Positions 38,145 through 49,856 of a stretch of 64,000 nucleotides of DNA are shown here, in pieces. Location: NCBI GenBank assembly GCA_043101605.1, contig JBICIG010000017.1, forward strand, positions 1 to 64,000, in the 5' to 3' direction. The DNA comes from JBICIG01 sp043101605. GTDB taxonomy: Bacteria; Planctomycetota; Phycisphaerae; Phycisphaerales; UBA1924. Below the pieces are notes generated by a model that did no database searches, had not been told where the DNA came from, and worked only from the letters and a program-made list of their open reading frames with translations. Position 1 is the stretch's first letter, and every line of letters begins with the position of its first letter. A program made the translations under genes and the position numbers.

Positions 38145-38749
38145 GCGGCGCGCGCACGAAGGCCGCGGGTCTCGCGCGGTGCGGGTGGTGCGGCGATGAT
38201 CCGGTGTATGTCGCGTACCACGACGAGGAGTGGGGAGTGCCTGTGCGCGACGAGCAGCGGCTGTTCGAGATGCTGTGCCTGGAGGGGGCGCAGGCGGGGC
38301 TGAGCTGGATCACGGTGCTCAGGAAGCGCGCGCGGTACCGCGAGGTGTTCGGCGGGTTCGACCCCGAGTGGATCGTGCGGCATGTGCCGGGGCGGGTGGA
38401 GGAACTGCTGGGCGATCCGGGGATCATCCGCAACCGGCTGAAGGTCGAGTCGGTGGTCAAGAACGCGCAGGCGTGGCTGGCGATGCGGGAGCGCGGGGAG
38501 AGCCCCGGGGAGCACCTGTGGTCGTTCGTGGGGGGCGAGCCGGTGGTGAACCGGTTCCGGTCGCTGGCGGAGGTGCCGGCGAAGACGGCGGCGTCGGACG
38601 CGATGAGCAAGGATCTCAAGAAGCGGGGGTTCGGGTTCGTCGGATCGACGATCTGCTACGCGTTCATGCAGGCATGCGGGCTGGTGAACGACCATGTGGT
38701 CGGGTGCTGGCGGCATCCGGAGGCGGCTCGGCGGGCCCGATCGCGATAG
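38141..38749 (+). CDS. tag: 3-methyladenine DNA glycosylase I (Tag)
   Basis: 202-aa DNA repair glycosylase specific for 3-methyladenine. The zinc snap ligands are visible: Cys in RCGWCG, His in YHDEEWGVP, and His and Cys in NDHVVGCWRH. The catalytic pocket region is MLCLEGAQAGLSWITVLRKR, and GFGFVGSTICYAFMQA is a family signature. The GTG start overlaps the preceding stop (GTGA). The stop is TAG. A structurally unrelated glycosylase of the same specificity (Aag/MPG) lies at 20476-21186. Confidence 0.94.
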   Translation: MSGARTKAAGLARCGWCGDDPVYVAYHDEEWGVPVRDEQRLFEMLCLEGAQAGLSWITVLRKRARYREVFGGFDPEWIVRHVPGRVEELLGDPGIIRNRLKVESVVKNAQAWLAMRERGESPGEHLWSFVGGEPVVNRFRSLAEVPAKTAASDAMSKDLKKRGFGFVGSTICYAFMQACGLVNDHVVGCWRHPEAARRARSR

Positions 38750-38786
38750 GATGGGCGGTTGACCCGTTTCACGCGAGGAGGACGGC

Positions 38787-39488
38787 ATGGGCGCCGAATC
38801 AGCCGAGACGATCAAGCAGACCTGGTCGGCGCACCTGCGGGATGAGTTGGGCTTCTGGAGCGATTGGTTCCGGACCAAGGGCAAGCAGTGGCCGCAGCTC
38901 TACAAGGATCGGCTGGACCCGGACCTGCCGCTGCAGGCGCGGTTCATCCGGTGCCTCGCGGTGCCGGCGGGTGGGACCGCTCGGATCCTGGATGTGGGGG
39001 CGGGCCCGCTGACGCTGATCGGGAAGAAGTGGGAGGGTCGGCGGGTGGAGCTGGTGCCGACCGATGCGCTGGCCGACGGATACGACCGGCTGATGGCCGA
39101 GTTCGGCGTCGAGCCGCCGGTGCGGACGATCGCGTGCGAGGCGGAGAAGCTGGAGGAGAAGTTTGGCGAGGGATCGTTCGATCTTTCGCACGCGCAGAAC
39201 AGCCTCGACCACTGCTACGACCCGATGCTGGCGATCCGGCAGATGATCGCGGTGACCAAGCCGGGCGGGTTCGTGCTTTTGAATCACAACCTGGATGAAG
39301 CCGAGCAGCAGGAGTACGGCGGGCTGCACCAGTGGAACTTTGCGATCCGGGATGGCCGGGCGGTGATCTGGAACCGCGAGGGCAGCCGGGATATCGCGGA
39401 GGAACTGGGGGCGGGGGTGGAAGTCGAGAGCGAACTCCGCGGCGAGGGGAACTGGGTTTCGGTGACGATCCGCCGGCTCGGCTCGTGA
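38787..39488 (+). CDS. SAM-dependent methyltransferase, class I
   Basis: 233-aa protein with a class I methyltransferase fold. Motif I is ARILDVGAGPLTLIG near residue 65; the acidic residue after strand 2 is in LVPTDALAD, and FDLSHAQNSLDHCYDP corresponds to motif IV. The later strand GGFVLLNHN matches the family. An N-terminal segment of about 60 residues precedes the fold. The substrate is unknown and neighbours do not help. AGGAGG precedes the ATG. Confidence 0.85.
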   Translation: MGAESAETIKQTWSAHLRDELGFWSDWFRTKGKQWPQLYKDRLDPDLPLQARFIRCLAVPAGGTARILDVGAGPLTLIGKKWEGRRVELVPTDALADGYDRLMAEFGVEPPVRTIACEAEKLEEKFGEGSFDLSHAQNSLDHCYDPMLAIRQMIAVTKPGGFVLLNHNLDEAEQQEYGGLHQWNFAIRDGRAVIWNREGSRDIAEELGAGVEVESELRGEGNWVSVTIRRLGS

Positions 39489-39553
39489 GGGGCGCGGGGG
39501 GTTGAGCGACCGAGCCGGGTGACGGCGACGGCTCCGCGGATTGAGAACGCGCA

Positions 39554-39598
39554 GAAAGAAAAACGCCCCGCTCTGGATTGAGCGGGGCGTTGTTGTTT
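39554..39598. terminator. Bidirectional rho-independent terminator
   Basis: An 11-bp stem (39562-39572 with 39581-39591) rich in GC lies between the convergent methyltransferase and pyrophosphatase genes. A-rich sequence precedes it and T-rich sequence follows, so it can end transcripts from both sides. Confidence 0.85.
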
Positions 39599-39627
39599 GA
39601 AGAGGCTGTCGTATCAGCTCAGGCCGA

Positions 39628-42465
<2,838 letters not shown>

Positions 42466-42750
42466 CGTTTTCCTCTCAGATTTGGATGCCACCCCCCGCG
42501 ATTGGGCGTCACCGATCGCCCGGAGCGGGTTGGATAAGGTTCTCTGCGTCCCGTGAAGGGTCGAAGCATAGCACTCGCAAACTTGGGCTTCGACGCGCCG
42601 GGGCGTCGTTCTGTGGGAACTTCGGCCCGTTGGGCGGGCCGGTCGCAGAAGTGGGCGTCGAAGCGTCCGGGGGACCCGGTTCAGGCGGGCCCGGCGAATT
42701 GGGCCCGGCGAGATGGGGGCGGATTGGAAACGGCCCCCGCGGGGGGCCGG

Positions 42751-42905
42751 AATCGAACCGAGCCCGCGATGGCGGGACTCGAATCAAAGCGAGCCCGCGA
42801 CAGCGGGACTCGAATCAAAGCGAGCCCGCGACAGCGGGACTCGAATCAAAGCGAGCCCGCGACAGCGGGACTCGAATCAAAGCGAGCCCGCGACAGCGGG
42901 CTCGG
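42751..42905. repeat. 31-bp tandem repeat array with hairpin units
   Basis: Four complete 31-bp units (42772-42802, 42803-42833, 42834-42864, 42865-42895) are identical, with a degenerate partial copy before (from 42751) and a partial copy after. Each unit boundary can form a stem from GAGCCCGC and GCGGGACTC around GACA. The units are contiguous, without spacers. The array fills most of the 471-base gap between the pyrophosphatase start and the rpsU stop; the remainder of that gap has no supportable gene. Confidence 0.9.
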
Positions 42906-42936
42906 GGGGGGGTCTTCTTCGGTTGGAAGAGCCTGA

Positions 42937-43125
42937 TCAGCGGGCGGTCTTGACGCGGCGGTTCTCGCTCTTGCGGGCGGCTCGGCGGGCGCGTTCGGAG
43001 GGCTTCTCGTAGTACTCCTTGCGCTTGATGTCTTTGGTGAGCCCTTCCTTCTCGCAGAGCTTCTTGAAGCGGCGCATCATCTGCTCGACGCTCTCGCCGC
43101 CGCGGGCCTTGATCCGGATCGCCAT
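42937..43125 (-). CDS. rpsU: Small ribosomal subunit protein bS21
   Basis: 62-aa basic ribosomal protein bS21, a late-binding 30S protein near the anti-Shine-Dalgarno region. Family features are RGGESVEQMMRRFKKLCEKE and the KRKEYYEKPSERARR stretch. The ATG at 43125 has GGAGG five bases upstream; the slightly longer in-frame start is less likely. Downstream of the stop lies the hairpin-forming tandem array, which may end its transcript. Confidence 0.93.
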   Translation of the reverse strand: MAIRIKARGGESVEQMMRRFKKLCEKEGLTKDIKRKEYYEKPSERARRAARKSENRRVKTAR

Positions 43126-43407
43126 GCCGACCTCCATCGCTCGGGGCGCGGGGGAATCCCGCGGCCTCCGGGGGCGGAAGTAAAGACGGGAAGCGGGGGG
43201 GAATCAAGGGGGAGAGCGGGGCGATGAGGGAATGGGCAATAGGGAACAGGCAATGGGGGGGCCCCCTCCGCCTCGCTGGCGGTCGGCACCTCCCCCGCCG
43301 GGCGGAGGAGAATCGGATTCTGGCCAGCGGTCCATCTGGCCATTCCACCATCCGACCCCTCGTCACGACTCCCCATCTCCCCATCGCCTCCCCCGTACCC
43401 TCTTCCC

Positions 43408-44148
43408 GTGCTGATCGTGGATGTCTTCAATGTGCTGCATCAGACGGGCGTTCTGCCGCCGGAGTTGGCGGGGATGGAGCTTGTCGACCTGGCGTGGGCG
43501 CTCGAGCGGAGCCGGTACGCGGGTCGGGCGGCGGTGCTGGTCTGCGACGGGGTGCGCCCCGGGGTGGGGCACACCGGGCCGAGTCAGACGCGGATCGGAG
43601 AGGCCCGGGTGCTCTACGCCGGGGCGGGGCGGGACGCGGACACCGAGATCGAGAAACTGATCGATTCGAGCAGCTTTCCGGGGCGGCTGCTGGTGGTGTC
43701 GAGCGACAAGCGGATTGCGCGGGCGGCGAGGCGTCGGAAGGCGCCCTGGATGAAGAGCGATCGGTTTCTCGGACAACTCGCCGAGGACTTTGATCGGCGC
43801 GAGCGGGAGCCGCTGCCCAAGTGGGTGCACGAGATCCCGCTGAGCCCGGGTGCCGTGGATGAATGGCTCGAGACCTTCGGGCTCGATCGCGGGGCGGCGG
43901 CGGAGGAACTCGTGGAGCAGGACGAACGCGAGCGGGCGGCGAGGCTGGAGGCGGCGCGGGAAGAGCGGGAGAAGATCCGGGCGCGCGTGCGGGGTGCGGC
44001 CGGGAAGCGGCGAGAGGCAAAGAAGAACGACCCCGCGCCGGAGAGCCGGGGCGGGGTCGATGGTGAGCTGCGGGAGTTGATGGATCAGTTCGGCGAGGGG
44101 ATCGACCCGGACGAGTTGGATATGGGCCGGTGGCTGGGCGGTGCGTGA
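43408..44148 (+). CDS. NYN (YacP-like) domain ribonuclease
   Basis: 246-aa protein with an N-terminal NYN/PIN-like nuclease domain of the YacP/Rae1 type: LIVDVFNVLHQTG with its first acidic residue, VLVCDGVRPG, and DADTEIEKLIDSS followed by LLVVSSDKRIARAARRR. The family cuts RNA, in Bacillus on the ribosome. Residues after about 145 are an extension with a charged, helical stretch (RAARLEAAREEREKIRARVR). The start is a GTG at 43408, since the conserved first strand begins immediately; no strong RBS is seen. Confidence 0.84.
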   Translation: MLIVDVFNVLHQTGVLPPELAGMELVDLAWALERSRYAGRAAVLVCDGVRPGVGHTGPSQTRIGEARVLYAGAGRDADTEIEKLIDSSSFPGRLLVVSSDKRIARAARRRKAPWMKSDRFLGQLAEDFDRREREPLPKWVHEIPLSPGAVDEWLETFGLDRGAAAEELVEQDERERAARLEAAREEREKIRARVRGAAGKRREAKKNDPAPESRGGVDGELRELMDQFGEGIDPDELDMGRWLGGA

Positions 44149-44166
44149 TGCCTCGGAGGCTCCGGC

Positions 44167-45297
44167 TCAGCGCTTGTCGATCGGGATGTACGGCGCGTCG
44201 TGGGGGCCGACATACTTGGCCTTGGGGCGGAAGAGGCGGTTGTCGGAGAGCTGCTCGATGACATGACCGCTCCAGCCGCCGAGGCGGCTGAGGGCGAACA
44301 TCGGGGTGAACAGGTCGAGCTGCAGGCCGATGCAGTGGTAGGTGGTGGCGCTGTAGAAGTCGACATTGGGGTAGATGCCCTTGGCGGCGAGCTCGCGCTC
44401 CATGATCTGCTCGATCCTGTGGCTCTTGGCGTAGAGGTCGCTGTTGCCGGTGTCCTTGGCGAGCTGCTCGGCGAGGCTCTGGAGATCGGTGGCGCGGGGG
44501 TCCTTGGCCTTGTAGACCCGGTGCCCGAAGCCCATGATCTTTTCCTTGCGCTCGATCTTGCCCATGATGTAGGGCTCGACATCGTCGAGGGACTTGATCT
44601 CGTTGAGCATGTGCATGACGCCCTCGTTGGCGCCGCCGTGAAGCGGGCCGCGGAGCGAGCCGATGGCGCCGGTGAGGGCGGAGTAGACATCGGAGAGGGT
44701 GGAGATGATGACGCGGGCGGCGAAGGTGGAGTTGTTGAGCCCGTGGTCGGCGTGGAGGATCATGCAGATGTCGAAGGCGCGGGCCATGGTGTCGGTGGGC
44801 TTCTCGGCGTTGAGCATGTAGAGGAAGTTCTCGGCGAAGCTGAGCGAGGTGTCGGGGGCGACGATGTCCTTGCCCTTGCGGTAGCGGTCGAAGGCGGCGA
44901 CGAGGGTGGGGGCGTGCCCGAGGATGTTCAGGGCCTTGCCGCGGGCCGACTCGACATCGTTGGCGTTGGGCTCGGCGTCGTGGAGGGAGAGGGCCGAGAC
45001 CATGGTGCGGAGCACATGCATGGGCTGGGCGTCGCGGGGGAGCCGGGTGATGCGGTCGAGCATGCCCGAAGGGAGCTCGTAGCGGAGGCGGAGCTGATGG
45101 GTGAAGTCGTCGAGCTCGGCCTGGGTGGGGAGGCGCTTGTTCCAGAGGAGGAAGACGGTCTCCTCGAAGGTGGAGTTGGCCGAGAGCTCCCCGATGGGGA
45201 TGCCGACATACTCCAGGACGCCCTTCTGTCCGTCGATGAAGGACATCTCGGTTTCGGCGGCGATGACACCCTCAAGACCCTTGGCGAAGTCGCTCAT
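44167..45297 (-). CDS. gltA: Citrate synthase
   Basis: 376-aa citrate synthase of the short (type I, dimeric) bacterial/archaeal kind, the entry enzyme of the TCA cycle. Catalytic residues are His in ILHADHGLNNST, His in MGFGHRVYK and Asp in YPNVDFYSATTY. Other signatures are GSLRGPLHGGANEGV and FALSRLGGWSGHVIEQ. Length fits the short class rather than the long NADH-regulated enzymes. It is convergent with the NYN gene and divergent from the rhomboid gene. Confidence 0.94.
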   Translation of the reverse strand: MSDFAKGLEGVIAAETEMSFIDGQKGVLEYVGIPIGELSANSTFEETVFLLWNKRLPTQAELDDFTHQLRLRYELPSGMLDRITRLPRDAQPMHVLRTMVSALSLHDAEPNANDVESARGKALNILGHAPTLVAAFDRYRKGKDIVAPDTSLSFAENFLYMLNAEKPTDTMARAFDICMILHADHGLNNSTFAARVIISTLSDVYSALTGAIGSLRGPLHGGANEGVMHMLNEIKSLDDVEPYIMGKIERKEKIMGFGHRVYKAKDPRATDLQSLAEQLAKDTGNSDLYAKSHRIEQIMERELAAKGIYPNVDFYSATTYHCIGLQLDLFTPMFALSRLGGWSGHVIEQLSDNRLFRPKAKYVGPHDAPYIPIDKR

Positions 45298-45465
45298 GGC
45301 GGCTGATGCTCCGGTTTGGCTGCGATGCGAGACGAGTGGGGGTTCGACGGGGCGGGCGGATCCGGATTCGCCGGGTCGCTCCCTCCGACGGGCCCACTAT
45401 AGGGGTCGGGCCGGCCGGATTCCCGCGCGGGCGGGGAGGGGAGCGGGCGGGGCGTACCATGGCCC

Positions 45466-46677
45466 GTGTTCATCCCCATCGGGACAGATCGGGCGCTCCG
45501 CCGACCGGCGCGGGTCACGCACTGGCTGATCGGGCTGAATGTCCTGATCTTCCTGGCGACCACGGCGCTGGACCGGTTCAACCCGGAGCTGCACGCATCG
45601 GTCTATGAGGCGCTGTGGATCACGGGGGGGAGCGGGTTCCGCCCGTGGCAGCTGATCTCGAGCGCGTTCCTGCACGGGGGGCTGCTGCACCTGCTGGGGA
45701 ACATGCTGTTCCTGTGGACCTTCGGGCCCAACCTCGAGGACAAGCTGCGGCGGGCGGGGTACCTGGCGTTCTATCTGCTGGCGGCGTCGGCGTCGGCGGG
45801 GCTGCACGCCCTGTTCGAGGATGCGCCGGCGGTCGGGGCGTCCGGGGCGATCGCGGGCGTGACCGGGGCGTACCTGATCATGTTCCCGCGGACGATGATC
45901 CGGGTGCTGGTGTTCTTCTTCATCATCGGGGTGTTCGCGATCCAGGCGTGGTGGTTCATCGCGTTCCAGATCGCGTGGAACCTGCTGTCGTTCGGGGTCG
46001 GGGCGGACCGGGGCGTGGCGTTCCTGGCGCACCTGGGCGGGTACGGTTTCGGGATCGCGGTGGCGATGGTGCTGCTGGGGCTGCGCATCGTGCCGCGCGA
46101 GCCGTACGACCTGTTCACCGCGTTCAGCCAGGCACGCCGCCGGGAGGCGCTTCGGCAGGCGCACGAGATCGCCGAGCGGCGGCAGCGGCGACTGTCGCAG
46201 GGCGAGGCGCGGCGGGACCCGCGGGCCGAGGCCCGGGCCGACAAGCTCGCCGAGGCGCGCGGGGCGGTGAACTCGGCGATGGCGCGGGGGGACCTGGACC
46301 TGGCGCTGTCGCGCTACCGCGACCTGCTCGAGGAGTTCGGCGCCAAGGACGCGACGCTGGCGCGGCAGACGCTCGCGGACCTGGCGGCGCACGCGACGCG
46401 CGTCGGCGAGCACGCGCTGGCGGCGACGGCGTACGAGAAATTCCTCGAGCGCTATTCCAGCGACCGCGAGGCGCCGGTGGTGCGCGTGATGCTCGGGCTG
46501 ATCAACGCGCGGTACCTCAACGACCCGGTGCGGGCCGGGGTGCTGCTCAACGAGGCGCGGGCGTCGGGGCTGCTCGACGAGGGGCACGCGCGGATCGCCG
46601 ATGCGCTGCTCGAAGAGCTCGGCGGGGCGGCGGCGGAGCCCGCGCGGGACGCGGGCGAGGAGAAGAGCCATGGCTGA
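45466..46677 (+). CDS. Rhomboid-family intramembrane protease with C-terminal helical extension
   Basis: 403-aa membrane protein. The rhomboid domain (about 15-215) has HLLGNMLFLWTFGPNLED, the catalytic serine in VGASGAIAGVTGAYL and the catalytic histidine in FLAHLGGYGFGIAVA. After it comes a basic linker and about 150 residues of helical, repeat-like sequence (LALSRYRDLLEEFGAKDATL, AATAYEKFLERYSSD) resembling TPR units, probably cytoplasmic and used in protein binding. The start is a GTG close to the first helix. It overlaps trpF by 8 bases. Confidence 0.88.
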   Translation: MFIPIGTDRALRRPARVTHWLIGLNVLIFLATTALDRFNPELHASVYEALWITGGSGFRPWQLISSAFLHGGLLHLLGNMLFLWTFGPNLEDKLRRAGYLAFYLLAASASAGLHALFEDAPAVGASGAIAGVTGAYLIMFPRTMIRVLVFFFIIGVFAIQAWWFIAFQIAWNLLSFGVGADRGVAFLAHLGGYGFGIAVAMVLLGLRIVPREPYDLFTAFSQARRREALRQAHEIAERRQRRLSQGEARRDPRAEARADKLAEARGAVNSAMARGDLDLALSRYRDLLEEFGAKDATLARQTLADLAAHATRVGEHALAATAYEKFLERYSSDREAPVVRVMLGLINARYLNDPVRAGVLLNEARASGLLDEGHARIADALLEELGGAAAEPARDAGEEKSHG

Positions 46678-47311
46678 TCGGACGCGGGTGAAGATCTGCG
46701 GGATCCGCGACGCGGAGACGGCGTGGGCGGCGTCGGACGCGGGAGCGGACGCGATCGGGCTGGTGTTCGTCGAGAAGTCGCCGCGGTACATCGATCCCGA
46801 GGCGGCGGCGGAGATCCTGTTCAACCTGCCGCCGATGCTGACCGCGGTGGGGCTGTTCCAGAACCACTCGCTGGACGCGTTTCTCGAGATCGAGGCGGTC
46901 TGCCCGACGCCGATGACGCAGTTGCACGGGAGCGAGCCCGAGAAGCTCGTCAGCCAGTGCGGCCCGGGCGTGATCAAGAGCGTGCGGTTCGACGCTGCGA
47001 CGATCGAGGGGGAGCTGACGCGGTGGGACGCGGTCGGCGAGGTCGACGCGATTCTCGTGGATGGCTCGGCCGGGGGCGAGGGGACGGCGTTCGACTGGAC
47101 GGGGCTCGCCGAGGCGATCGGGCGGACGGGGATCGGCAAGCCGATCATCCTTGCGGGGGGGCTCGAGCCCGGGAATGTGGGCGCCGCGATCCGCGCGGTG
47201 CGGCCCTTTGCGGTTGATGTTTCCAGCGGCGTCGAGCGCGAGCGCGGCGTGAAGGACTTGGGACTGATCGAAGCGTTCTGCCGGGCGGTGCGCGTCGCGG
47301 ACGCGGGCTGA
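46670..47311 (+). CDS. trpF: Phosphoribosylanthranilate isomerase
   Basis: 213-aa TIM-barrel enzyme for the third step of tryptophan synthesis. The general base is Cys in VKICGIRD and the general acid is Asp in AILVDGSAGG. Other family segments are AIGLVFVEKSPRYI, TQLHGSEPE and ILAGGLEPGNVGAAI, with the phosphate site at FAVDVSSGVERERG. No other trp gene is present. Its start overlaps the rhomboid gene. Confidence 0.94.
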   Translation: MADRTRVKICGIRDAETAWAASDAGADAIGLVFVEKSPRYIDPEAAAEILFNLPPMLTAVGLFQNHSLDAFLEIEAVCPTPMTQLHGSEPEKLVSQCGPGVIKSVRFDAATIEGELTRWDAVGEVDAILVDGSAGGEGTAFDWTGLAEAIGRTGIGKPIILAGGLEPGNVGAAIRAVRPFAVDVSSGVERERGVKDLGLIEAFCRAVRVADAG

Positions 47312-47327
47312 TCTCGGGCTCGGGTCG

Positions 47328-47873
47328 TCACGCGAGGGCATCGAACCAAGCGAGAACCGACTCGGCGTCCGCGTCGGCGTCTGTGGTCGATTCGAGCGTC
47401 AGGTCGGCCAGATCGCGGTAGAGCGGGTCGCGCGCGGCGTGGAGATCGGTGATCTCTTCGAGCACGCCCTTGCCGGTGAGCGAGGGGCGGTTGTCGAGGT
47501 CGGTCCGGGCGAGGCGGTCGGCGAGGGTTTGCGGGGGCGCGGCGAGATAGAGGACGCGGGCGCGGCCGGCGTCTCGTTCGCGGCGGAGCAGGGCGGCGGC
47601 GCCGGGGGCGGTGGGGGTGCCGCCGCCGAGCGCGAGGACCTGGTCGGGGGCGAGCAGCGATTCCTTGAGCGCCTGGAACTCGGCGAGGCGGAAGGGAGTC
47701 TCGCCGAGCGTGCGCAGGGCGGTCGCGGCGTCGGGCATGGCGAGCAGGCCCGGGGTGATGTCGTCGAGGTCGATGAGTCGGCGGCCGAGGGCCGCCGCGA
47801 GGGCGCGGCCGAGCGTGGACTTGCCCGACCCTCGGAGCCCGATGAGCACGAGGTTGACGCGGGTGGGAGCCAC
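47328..47873 (-). CDS. aroK: Shikimate kinase
   Basis: 181-aa kinase of the shikimate pathway. The P-loop is LIGLRGSGKSTLGRAL, the shikimate-binding aspartate is in RLIDLDDI, ALGGGTP is the glycine loop and TDLDNRPSL the lid region. It is convergent with trpF, another aromatic amino acid gene, with only 16 bases between stops, and follows efp on the same strand. Confidence 0.9.
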   Translation of the reverse strand: MAPTRVNLVLIGLRGSGKSTLGRALAAALGRRLIDLDDITPGLLAMPDAATALRTLGETPFRLAEFQALKESLLAPDQVLALGGGTPTAPGAAALLRRERDAGRARVLYLAAPPQTLADRLARTDLDNRPSLTGKGVLEEITDLHAARDPLYRDLADLTLESTTDADADAESVLAWFDALA

Positions 47874-47880
47874 CGCGGGA

Positions 47881-48444
47881 TCAGTCTTCCTTGACGCGGG
47901 AGATGTAGGAGCCGTCCTCGGTGGAGACCTTGATCTTCTCGCCGGTGGCGATGAAGGGGGGGACGCGGGTCTTGAGCCCGGTCTCGCAGGTGGCTTCCTT
48001 GAGCTGGTTGGTGGCGGTCGCGCCCTTGATGCCCGGGGGGGTGTCGGTGATGACGAGCTCGACGGCGGCGGGGAGCTCGATGGTCACGGGCTTGTCGTCG
48101 TGCATGAGGACGGTCAGCGAGGTGTTGGGGGCGAGGTAGAGCAGGGCGTCGCCGAGGATGTTCTCGCTGAGGATGTGCTGCTCGTAGTCCTCGAGGTCCA
48201 TGAAGGTGGCGCCGTCGGTGCCGGTGTAGAGGAACTCCATGGTGCGGCGGTCGAGGGTGGCACCGTCGATGGTGTCGGTGGAGTTGAAGCGTTTCTCGGT
48301 GATGCCGCCCTGGGCGATGTCGCGGAGCTTGGCCTGGACATACGCGGGGCCCTTGCCGGGCTTGACATGCTCGGTCTTGGTGCAGACGAGGAGCCGGCCG
48401 TCGAGGTTGATCGCGATGCCGGGCTTGAGGTCGTTGGCCTTCAT
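47881..48444 (-). CDS. efp: Translation elongation factor P
   Basis: 187-aa EF-P, which relieves ribosome stalling at polyproline. The domain I loop is HVKPGKGPAYVQAKLRD, where the lysine of PGKG is the usual modification site. Signatures FNSTDTIDGATLDRRTMEFL and LVITDTPPGIKGATATN, with ETGLKTRVPPFIATGEKIKV, mark domains II and III. The modifying enzymes were not seen in the window. The longer open frame upstream is not supported by family sequence. Confidence 0.95.
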   Translation of the reverse strand: MKANDLKPGIAINLDGRLLVCTKTEHVKPGKGPAYVQAKLRDIAQGGITEKRFNSTDTIDGATLDRRTMEFLYTGTDGATFMDLEDYEQHILSENILGDALLYLAPNTSLTVLMHDDKPVTIELPAAVELVITDTPPGIKGATATNQLKEATCETGLKTRVPPFIATGEKIKVSTEDGSYISRVKED

Positions 48445-48637
48445 GGGTCGTGTCTCGGGGATGGCGGCACGGGCCGCCCGGATGTCGAGGGCCCCGGCGC
48501 GTCCGGGCTGGTTCGGTTCGGAGCGGCGGGCCGATCCCGCCTGACCTCCGCGAGCGGCATGGTAGGCTCGACGAGGATCGTGAAACCCGATCCGAGCGGG
48601 GGGCGAACGATCGACGACCCAGCAGGGAGGAACAGCC

Positions 48638-49747
48638 ATGCGCCGCGACGACCAATCCATCTCGACCGGATCGCCCGCCAAAGCTCGAACGGGGCGGCGG
48701 GCGTTCCTCGCGTCCTCGGCCGGGTTCGCCGGGGCGGCGCTCGCGGGCGTCGGCGGACTGGGCGCGGTCGCGTCGGCCCGCCCGGCGCGAGGCCGGGCGA
48801 TGCGTCCGGCGCGGCGAGGGGCTGCGGGGCTGGCCGGCTCGGGGCTGTTCGGGTGGGAAGCCCGCGGCAAGGGCGTCTTCGCGTCGGCGGGGGAGCCCAC
48901 GACCGGTGGCAACAGCCTGGTCGTGGTGGGCGGGGACGCGTCGCTGCTGGTGGACTCCAAGTTCGCGTCGCTCTCGCCGCTGCTGCGGGAGGAGGCCGAG
49001 GGGCTCGGAGCGGCGCCCTTGAAGTACCTCGTGAACACCCACCATCACGCGGACCATTCCGGCGGGAACCAGGCGTTCGGCGAGGGCGTGGAGATCGTGG
49101 CGTACGGCCCGGCGACCGAGCGGATCCGCGGGCAGCACGAGCGATACCTCGGGCAGCTCCGCGGGGCGGCCAACCAGGTCGCCCAGGCGGGCGGAACCGA
49201 GGCGCAGCGGGCGCGGGCGCTCGAACTGGCCGAGCCGTTCGTGGAATCGCCGCCGGCCGCCGAGGCGTGGGTGCCGACGCGGACGCTCCGTGATCCGTCG
49301 ACGACGCTGCAGCTTGGTGGGCTGAGCGTCGAACTCCGGCACATCGGGCTGAACGCGCACACCGACAACGACCTGGTGGTCTTCGTGCCCGAGCGGAATG
49401 TGCTGCACACGGGCGACCTGGTCTTCCATGGCTTGCACCCGTTCTTCGATCCGTCGGCCAACTGCTCGTGCATCGGATGGATCGCGACCCTGAGCAAGCT
49501 GCTGGGGATGTGCGACGGGGAGACGGCGGTCGTGCCCGGGCACGGGGCGATGGGCGACCGCCGGGTGATCGAGGGGCAGATCGCGTACCTCGCCCAACTG
49601 CACGAAGCGGTCGGGCGGGAGGTCCGCAGGGGCACGCCCAAGGAAGAGGTCCAGAGCATGTCCTGGGCGTTCATGGACGGGCTCGGGTTCGAGCAGATCC
49701 GGGGGCGGGCGATCGGGGCGGTGTACGACGAGATCGCCGGCGGCTGA
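48638..49747 (+). CDS. Exported metallo-beta-lactamase fold hydrolase
   Basis: 369-aa protein with a Tat-like signal (TGRRAFLASSAGFAGAALAG, about residues 18-37) and an MBL domain. Metal-site motifs are NTHHHADHSGG, then a histidine-containing HIGLNAHTDND, HTGDLVFHG and PGHGAMGD. The architecture is like SoxH or quinoprotein-relay type hydrolases, but the substrate is not known. GGGAGGAA precedes the ATG. Twin-arginine export fits a protein that acquires metal in the cytoplasm. Confidence 0.88.
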   Translation: MRRDDQSISTGSPAKARTGRRAFLASSAGFAGAALAGVGGLGAVASARPARGRAMRPARRGAAGLAGSGLFGWEARGKGVFASAGEPTTGGNSLVVVGGDASLLVDSKFASLSPLLREEAEGLGAAPLKYLVNTHHHADHSGGNQAFGEGVEIVAYGPATERIRGQHERYLGQLRGAANQVAQAGGTEAQRARALELAEPFVESPPAAEAWVPTRTLRDPSTTLQLGGLSVELRHIGLNAHTDNDLVVFVPERNVLHTGDLVFHGLHPFFDPSANCSCIGWIATLSKLLGMCDGETAVVPGHGAMGDRRVIEGQIAYLAQLHEAVGREVRRGTPKEEVQSMSWAFMDGLGFEQIRGRAIGAVYDEIAGG

Positions 49748-49856
49748 AGGGCGAACGGTTCGGATCCCCACGCGTACGATTGAGTGAACGCCGCATCCGG
49801 CGGCGGGCGCTCGGCGTTTGCCGGGCGCACACTCCCAGACGCGAGAGGGATCGGTC

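Noticed and set aside
42751..42905. CRISPR array reading of the 31-bp repeats
   Set aside because: Units are directly contiguous with no variable spacers, and no cas genes are nearby. It is a simple tandem array.
42740..42905. tRNA fragments, because GATTCGAGTCCCGC on the minus strand resembles a T arm
   Set aside because: The 5' side of a T stem is missing and no acceptor or anticodon arm can be built. The hairpin instead pairs neighbouring CCCGC and GCGGG.
43200..43330. Low-complexity GGGAATGGGCAATAGGG-like stretch upstream of the NYN gene as a regulatory repeat
   Set aside because: Only loose, short repeats without clear unit or symmetry; not enough to call a feature.
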